In this document: in pieces, positions 60,075 through 64,000 of the stretch | Position numbering within the stretch: the first letter of the stretch is position 1 | Layout: each line of letters opens with the position of its first letter | Assembly: GCA_022839995.1 (NCBI GenBank) | Contig: JALHIN010000004.1 | Coordinates: 1-64,000 of the forward strand | Source: 79-D21 sp022839995 | GTDB lineage: Bacteria > Synergistota > Synergistia > Synergistales > 79-D21 | Direction of reading: 5' to 3' | Length of the DNA: 64,000 nt | Program-made: the position numbers and the translations under genes | Notes under the pieces: generated by a model | Seen by the model: the letters and a program-made list of their open reading frames with translations, nothing else | The model's database searches: none | What the model was told of the DNA's origin: nothing

Positions 60075-60953
60075 TCACACCTTCTCTCCGGTGTCTCGGC
60101 CGAAGAGGCCGTTCGGGCGCCAGACCAGGAGGGCGATCAAAAGGCCGAAGCTGAACACGTCCCGCAGGACGCTCGAAACGTAGCTGGAAACGAAGGTTTC
60201 GAGGACCCCCAGGATCAGGCCGCCCAGCAGGGCCCCGGGAAGGCTCCCCAGCCCGCCGATGACCGCGGCGATGTAGGCCTTGTTGGTCACCCAGCCCATC
60301 GTCGGGTAGACGAGGTACTTGATTCCCAAAAAGACCCCGGCTGCCCCGCCGAAAATTCCCGCCAGGAAGAAGACGATCGAGATGAGGCGGTCCAGGTTGA
60401 CGCCCATGAGGGAGCACATGGTCATGTCGGAGACCCCTGCCCGGATGGCGATGCCGGTTCGGGTATGGGTCAGGAAGAGATGAAGCCCGAGAATTGCAAG
60501 GATGGAGATGCCGAAGGCGAACAGGTCGAGCACGGCGACGCTGACGGTCCCGTCGAAAAACCCCAGGACGTTTTGCTTGAAAAACTCCGGGAAGGCGTAG
60601 AAGCGGGAGCCGATGGTGGCGTAGACCAGGTTTTCCAGGAAGACGGCGCAGCCCATGGCGGAGATCATGAGGTAGAGGGAAGGAGCCTTGCGCTTGCGAA
60701 GGAGGCTGTATGCAAGCTTTTCGTTGGCGATGGCGATGAGTCCCGCCCCGGCCATGGACCCGGCCACCACGAGCCCCAGGCCGAAATGGAGCTTCGTGAC
60801 GAGTCCCAGGCCGATGTAGGCGCCAAGCATGATGACGGCTCCGTGGGCGAAGTTGCTGAACGAAAGGACGCTGAAGACCAGGGAGTAGCCGACGGCCATG
60901 AGCGCGTAGATTCCCCCGATCGACAGCCCTGTGACGACGGTTTGCAGGAACAT
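60075..60953 (-). CDS. livH: Branched-chain amino acid ABC transporter permease (LivH)
   Basis: The 292-residue permease has about eight hydrophobic segments and LivH features: GLSIGGIYALMAVGYSLVFSVLSFSNFAHGAVIMLGAY at the start and GALLGGLILGVLETFVSSY near the end. It begins 37 bases after a stem-loop that follows livK. With LivM it completes the channel. Confidence 0.94.
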   Translation of the reverse strand: MFLQTVVTGLSIGGIYALMAVGYSLVFSVLSFSNFAHGAVIMLGAYIGLGLVTKLHFGLGLVVAGSMAGAGLIAIANEKLAYSLLRKRKAPSLYLMISAMGCAVFLENLVYATIGSRFYAFPEFFKQNVLGFFDGTVSVAVLDLFAFGISILAILGLHLFLTHTRTGIAIRAGVSDMTMCSLMGVNLDRLISIVFFLAGIFGGAAGVFLGIKYLVYPTMGWVTNKAYIAAVIGGLGSLPGALLGGLILGVLETFVSSYVSSVLRDVFSFGLLIALLVWRPNGLFGRDTGEKV

Positions 60954-60989
60954 GGGGTCCCCCCTATCTGCCTTTCACTCGGTGAACGA

Positions 60990-61018
60990 GGGAGGCCCCG
61001 CACGGAGCAGGGCCTCCC
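60990..61018 (-). promoter_or_regulatory. Stem-loop between livK and livH
   Basis: GGGAGGCCC (60990-60998) pairs with GGGCCTCCC (61010-61018) over an 11-base loop, without a T-run. Such structures between a binding-protein gene and permease genes usually stabilise or partly terminate the message, giving more LivK than LivH. Confidence 0.65.
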
Positions 61019-61027
61019 TGGGCACGC

Positions 61028-62188
61028 CTACTTGCCGCCGGGGTAGAACTTCTTCACGAACGGGAAGGACTTGGATGCAACGTCGACCTTCTGGATGACG
61101 GCCGGTTTGTCCAGCGGGTCGTGCGTCTTGGGGTCGATCGTCAGGGGACCGCTCGTGACCTGGAGGTTCTTGATGGTGGCGAGGGCCGCCGCCATCTTCG
61201 TCCCATCGGTGCTCTTCGCGCGCTTGATCGCGTCGACGATCATGAGCAGGGCGTCCTGGGCCATGACCGGGTTCGGCAGGACCGGGTCGGCGCCGTAGGC
61301 CTTGCGGTACTCGGCGACGAATCCCTTGATGGCCGGGTCGGCCAGGTCGGTCAGGTTGACGAAGTACCCGCCGTTGATCGCCTCACCGCCGAGCTCGATC
61401 AGGTCGGGGCTGCCCCAGTTGTCGGTTCCCAGGAGCCGGGCCTTGATGCCGAGGTCGCGGGCCTGCTTGGCAGCCATGGCGGCTTCCTTCTGGCTCGTGG
61501 GGATGAAGATGACGTCCGGGTTCAGGGGGCGCATCTTGCCGAGCTGGGCCCGGTAATCCAGCTCCTCGGAGCGGAACGCTTCCTTGGCGACGACCTTGCC
61601 GCCTTCCTTCGTGAAGGCTTCCTCGAAGTACTTCGCCAGCCACTGGCCGTAGTCGGACCCGACGTCGTACAGGATGGCGGCGGTTTTTGCTTTCAGGTCC
61701 CGGTAGGCGAACTTCGCGGCGACGGTTCCCTGGAAGGGGTCGATGAAGCAGGGCCTGAAAGCGAAGGGGCGGACCTTGCCGGTGCGCTTGTCGATCGTGA
61801 CGTACGGGTTCGTCGCCGTGGTCACGACCATGGGGATTTTCGCGTTTTCCAGGACCGGCGCCGTTGCGATGGAGTTGCCGCTCTGGGCCGGGCCGATGAC
61901 CGCCACGACGCCGTCGTTGACGAGGCGACGGGCCACGTTGACCGCCTCAACCGCGTCGTTGCGGTTGTCGTAGCTGATCAGCTCGAGCTTTTTCCCCAGG
62001 ACGCCGCCCTGGGCGTTGATCTTCTTGATCAGCAGGTCCAGGGCCAGCTTTTCCGACTGTCCCCACATGGAGGCTCCGCCGGTCAGGGAGACCGTGTGTC
62101 CAATCTTGATGGTGTCCGCAGCCAGGGCGGCACCGCCAAGGGCGAGGCAGAAAGCCAGGACCAAAACGAACGAAAGCGCTCTTCTCAC
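61028..62188 (-). CDS. livK: Branched-chain amino acid ABC transporter substrate-binding protein (LivK family)
   Basis: The 386-residue protein has a signal peptide (RRALSFVLVLAFCLALGGAALA) and a mature type I periplasmic binding fold: DTIKIGHTVSLTGGASMWGQ, NAQGGVLGKKLELISYDNRN, AKIPMVVTTATNPYVT and LLGTDNWGSPDLIELG. It captures the ligand for LivHMGF. The GTG at 62188 follows AGGAGG. The upstream frame extension overlaps dapF and is not coding. Ligand could be a branched-chain amino acid, another amino acid or an amide. Confidence 0.93.
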   Translation of the reverse strand: MRRALSFVLVLAFCLALGGAALAADTIKIGHTVSLTGGASMWGQSEKLALDLLIKKINAQGGVLGKKLELISYDNRNDAVEAVNVARRLVNDGVVAVIGPAQSGNSIATAPVLENAKIPMVVTTATNPYVTIDKRTGKVRPFAFRPCFIDPFQGTVAAKFAYRDLKAKTAAILYDVGSDYGQWLAKYFEEAFTKEGGKVVAKEAFRSEELDYRAQLGKMRPLNPDVIFIPTSQKEAAMAAKQARDLGIKARLLGTDNWGSPDLIELGGEAINGGYFVNLTDLADPAIKGFVAEYRKAYGADPVLPNPVMAQDALLMIVDAIKRAKSTDGTKMAAALATIKNLQVTSGPLTIDPKTHDPLDKPAVIQKVDVASKSFPFVKKFYPGGK

Positions 62189-62325
62189 TGGGCATTCCTC
62201 CTTCTCTTCCATGGATCGAAGTTTCCGGACTCCCGGATGGGGCGGTCCCTCCGGCAGGGGTTCCGCCCCGGTGCGCAGGTCGGTGCCAGGACAAAAAGAA
62301 GGGTCGTTTTCCAGGGGCTCCCCCC

Positions 62326-63159
62326 TTACAGGCCGGCCTCTTCCAGGACCGTTCCCCGGGCCACCATGGCGGTGCGCCCTTCGAGGCGGACCCTGCACGA
62401 ACGGCCGTCTTCCTCCCACTCCAGGTACACGGTGTTCACGCCGCCGGGGTTCAGAACGCGGACCGGTGAGGACAGTCCCCAGCGTTTCGCCGCTGCGATG
62501 GCGCTCATGGTGGACCCCGTTCCGCAGGAATCGGTCAGGTCCTCCACGCCGCGCTCGTAGGTCGTGACGAGAAGCTTTCCCTCGCCGAGGTTCTGCACGA
62601 AATTGACATTGACGCCCTGCGGAAAGCGGAGGGAATCGTGCCGCAGGGTCCTCCCGAGAAGCACGAGGTCGTTCCGGCTCCGGACAGCGAGGTCCATCAT
62701 GAAAACGGCGCAATGAGGCACGCCGACCCGCAGCGCGGCCAGCGGAAAGGTTTCTCCCAGGAGGGAGACCGTTTCGTCGAACAACCCCCTTGAGCAGTCG
62801 ATCGTCCCCATGTCCAGGACGACATCCGGGGCCTTCACTTCCGCGTGCATCGTCCCTGCCAGGGTCTCGAAATCCAGGACGGGTCCCGCGAGCTTCGTTT
62901 CGAAGGCATAGCGCGCGAAACATCGGGCCCCGTTCCCGCACATCTCCCCCTCGGAACCGTCGCTGTTGAAGATCCGCATGGTGAGGTCCGCCTTTTCGGA
63001 GGGTTCGACGACGAGGATGCCGTCCGCGCCGATACCGGTCTTCCTATGGCAGAGGGCCCTGGCGATCCGGGAAAGGTCGTCCGCGGCGAAGCGCCGGTCG
63101 AGGTTTTCGATGACGACGAAATCGTTCCCGTTTCCGTGGACCTTGGTGAAGGAAATCAT
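62326..63159 (-). CDS. dapF: Diaminopimelate epimerase
   Basis: The 277-residue enzyme has the two catalytic cysteines in their motifs: EMCGNGARC (Cys 74) and DSCGTGSTMSA (Cys 212), plus KVHGNGNDFVVIE at the start. It converts L,L- to meso-diaminopimelate for lysine and peptidoglycan. The start overlaps the regulator's stop by 4 bases (ATGA), so the FCD regulator and dapF are coupled. The livK operon begins 137 bases further on. Racemase activity on other amino acids is possible, given the transporter context. Confidence 0.92.
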   Translation of the reverse strand: MISFTKVHGNGNDFVVIENLDRRFAADDLSRIARALCHRKTGIGADGILVVEPSEKADLTMRIFNSDGSEGEMCGNGARCFARYAFETKLAGPVLDFETLAGTMHAEVKAPDVVLDMGTIDCSRGLFDETVSLLGETFPLAALRVGVPHCAVFMMDLAVRSRNDLVLLGRTLRHDSLRFPQGVNVNFVQNLGEGKLLVTTYERGVEDLTDSCGTGSTMSAIAAAKRWGLSSPVRVLNPGGVNTVYLEWEEDGRSCRVRLEGRTAMVARGTVLEEAGL

Positions 63160-63902
63160 CGGCGGGCCTCCTTCCTGAGCTCGGGGTTTTCGTCGAGGTA
63201 GCGCTGGACGTCCCGGAGGGTGTTTTCCACGTGCATGACCATGGCCTTCTCGGCCCGGTCCTCGTCGTGGGCCGCGAGGGCGTCGATGATGGCCCTGTGA
63301 TCGGAGCCGAGGGTGCTGGCCGCCTTCTTGCGGGCATACTCGAAGGCGGGACCGAGCTTCACGTCCTGCCGGATGAGGTCAACGGCGGCGGCCAGGATGG
63401 CGTTCCGGGAGATGCGGGCGATTTCCCGGTGGAACGCCGCGTCGAAGGGAGCCACGCTTTCCTTTTTCCGAAGGGCTTCTTCCTGCTGGGCGAGCAGTTC
63501 GCGGAGGCGGTCGATCTCCTCCGGGGTGGCCATTCGGGCCGCAAGGCGGGCCGTTTCCCGCTCGATGGCCCGCCTGGCCACGAGGACGTCCAGGATCTTC
63601 TCGATTCCCTGGCTTTTCAGCTCTTCCAGGAGGATGTTGGCCGAAACGGCGTGTCCCCGCTCTTCCCGCAGGGTTTCGAGACGCTCGGCCCCCTTGGGGG
63701 AGATGCTTCGTCCCTGGAAGCCGGATTTTCGGGTGTACCCGCGATGGTCGAGTTCGCGAAGCACCCGTCCGACCGTGGCCTCGCTCAGGATCATGTCCCG
63801 GTCTTCGAGGGCCTGGCGGATGGCGCCTGCTCCGAGGGGCGTGGTGGCTTCCGAAAGGATTTCGAGGATCAGGTACTCCTGTTCCCTGGGTCCCGACAGC
63901 AC
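63156..63902 (-). CDS. Winged-helix regulator with FCD ligand-binding domain
   Basis: The 248-residue protein has an N-terminal winged-helix (EYLILEILSEATTPLGAGAI, then ATVGRVLRELDHRGYTRKSG) and a C-terminal FCD-type helical domain (LVARRAIERETARLAARMAT, DAAFHREIARISRNAIL, DHRAIIDALAAHDEDRAEKAM), as in GntR family FadR-like proteins. The GTG at 63902 is chosen because a GGGAGGTGC site lies just upstream; an ATG at 63935 lies inside the operator palindrome. It probably represses its own promoter and the dapF gene, with an amino acid or keto acid as effector. Confidence 0.82.
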   Translation of the reverse strand: MLSGPREQEYLILEILSEATTPLGAGAIRQALEDRDMILSEATVGRVLRELDHRGYTRKSGFQGRSISPKGAERLETLREERGHAVSANILLEELKSQGIEKILDVLVARRAIERETARLAARMATPEEIDRLRELLAQQEEALRKKESVAPFDAAFHREIARISRNAILAAAVDLIRQDVKLGPAFEYARKKAASTLGSDHRAIIDALAAHDEDRAEKAMVMHVENTLRDVQRYLDENPELRKEARR

Positions 63903-63927
63903 GGCAGCACCTCCCTGAAGAGAATTA

Positions 63928-63948
63928 TGGCTCATCAATGATGAGCCA
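63928..63948. promoter_or_regulatory. Palindromic operator of the FCD regulator
   Basis: TGGCTCATCA-A-TGATGAGCCA: perfect ten-base arms around one base. It lies just downstream of the -10 element and 26 bases upstream of the chosen start, where a repressor would block transcription. Confidence 0.85.
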
Positions 63949-63954
63949 TAAGAT

Positions 63955-63983
63955 ATCGTAACTCGAAAGGGGCAAGGAGTCAA
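63955..63983 (-). promoter_or_regulatory. Promoter of the regulator/dapF unit
   Basis: On the minus strand TTGACT (63983-63978), 17-base spacer and TACGAT (63960-63955). The transcript would begin near 63948, inside the palindrome. Confidence 0.7.
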
Positions 63984-64000
63984 TCGGAAGGAAGAAAAAA

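Overview
The window looks like a high-GC chromosome segment from a member of the Synergistota, an anaerobic amino-acid-fermenting bacterium. Three things support this: a protein with a Synerg-CTERM-like tail (Gly run, Cys, hydrophobic segment, Arg), many amino-acid catabolism and uptake genes (ornithine-pathway thiolase OrtAB, TRAP and Liv transporters, M20D amidohydrolase), and anaerobic redox enzymes (two aldehyde ferredoxin oxidoreductases, several 4Fe-4S proteins). The assignment is inferred from gene content; no rRNA gene is present.

Layout. 0-3.3 kb: a lower-GC HNH nuclease gene, a DUF488 gene and a minus-strand cassette of DUF1659, DUF2922, YvrJ and a sigma-like factor. 3.4-13.9 kb: a Nim-like flavoprotein, a PAS/HD-GYP protein, a PatB/MalY aminotransferase, a 0.6-kb gene-free stretch that looks like a large structured RNA, an AOR with a glycosyltransferase, a saccharopine-dehydrogenase-like enzyme and a DHH phosphoesterase. 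13.9-20.4 kb: the probable replication origin, with DnaA boxes on both sides of dnaA, then dnaN, recF, mnmG and dciA. 20.4-31 kb: a nitronate monooxygenase-like enzyme, a second PAS/HD-GYP protein, a TRAP transporter, a class III aminotransferase, ortAB and a group II PLP decarboxylase, which together look like an amino-acid uptake and degradation block.

31-46 kb is a metal/metalloid and redox-stress island: three loci of permeases resembling the ArsP/DUF318 type, two near-identical small CPKC thioredoxins, two ArsR regulators, a PadR regulator, universal stress proteins (one decayed), a CDF exporter, a DUF169/ferredoxin/HdrA-like cluster with one frameshifted ferredoxin, a CcdA/thioredoxin pair, and an ACR3 arsenite operon behind a perfect operator palindrome. 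Two promoters in this island share almost the same -35/-10/dyad sequence, which suggests one ArsR regulon.

46-64 kb: a dynamin-like GTPase, an amidohydrolase with a sodium-solute symporter, a second AOR overlapping a MoaD/ThiS-like gene, an ECF sigma/anti-sigma/secreted-protein operon, a Synerg-CTERM protein without signal peptide, an ICMT-like methyltransferase, a full branched-chain amino-acid ABC operon (livKHMGF order), dapF, and a winged-helix/FCD regulator with a clear promoter and palindromic operator at the window edge.

The best candidate for something undescribed is the structured RNA at about 7.6-8.23 kb. Other points of note are the shared ArsR-type promoter/operator, the sigma/YvrJ/DUF2922/DUF1659 cassette, and the AOR in which a cluster-binding Cys is replaced by His.
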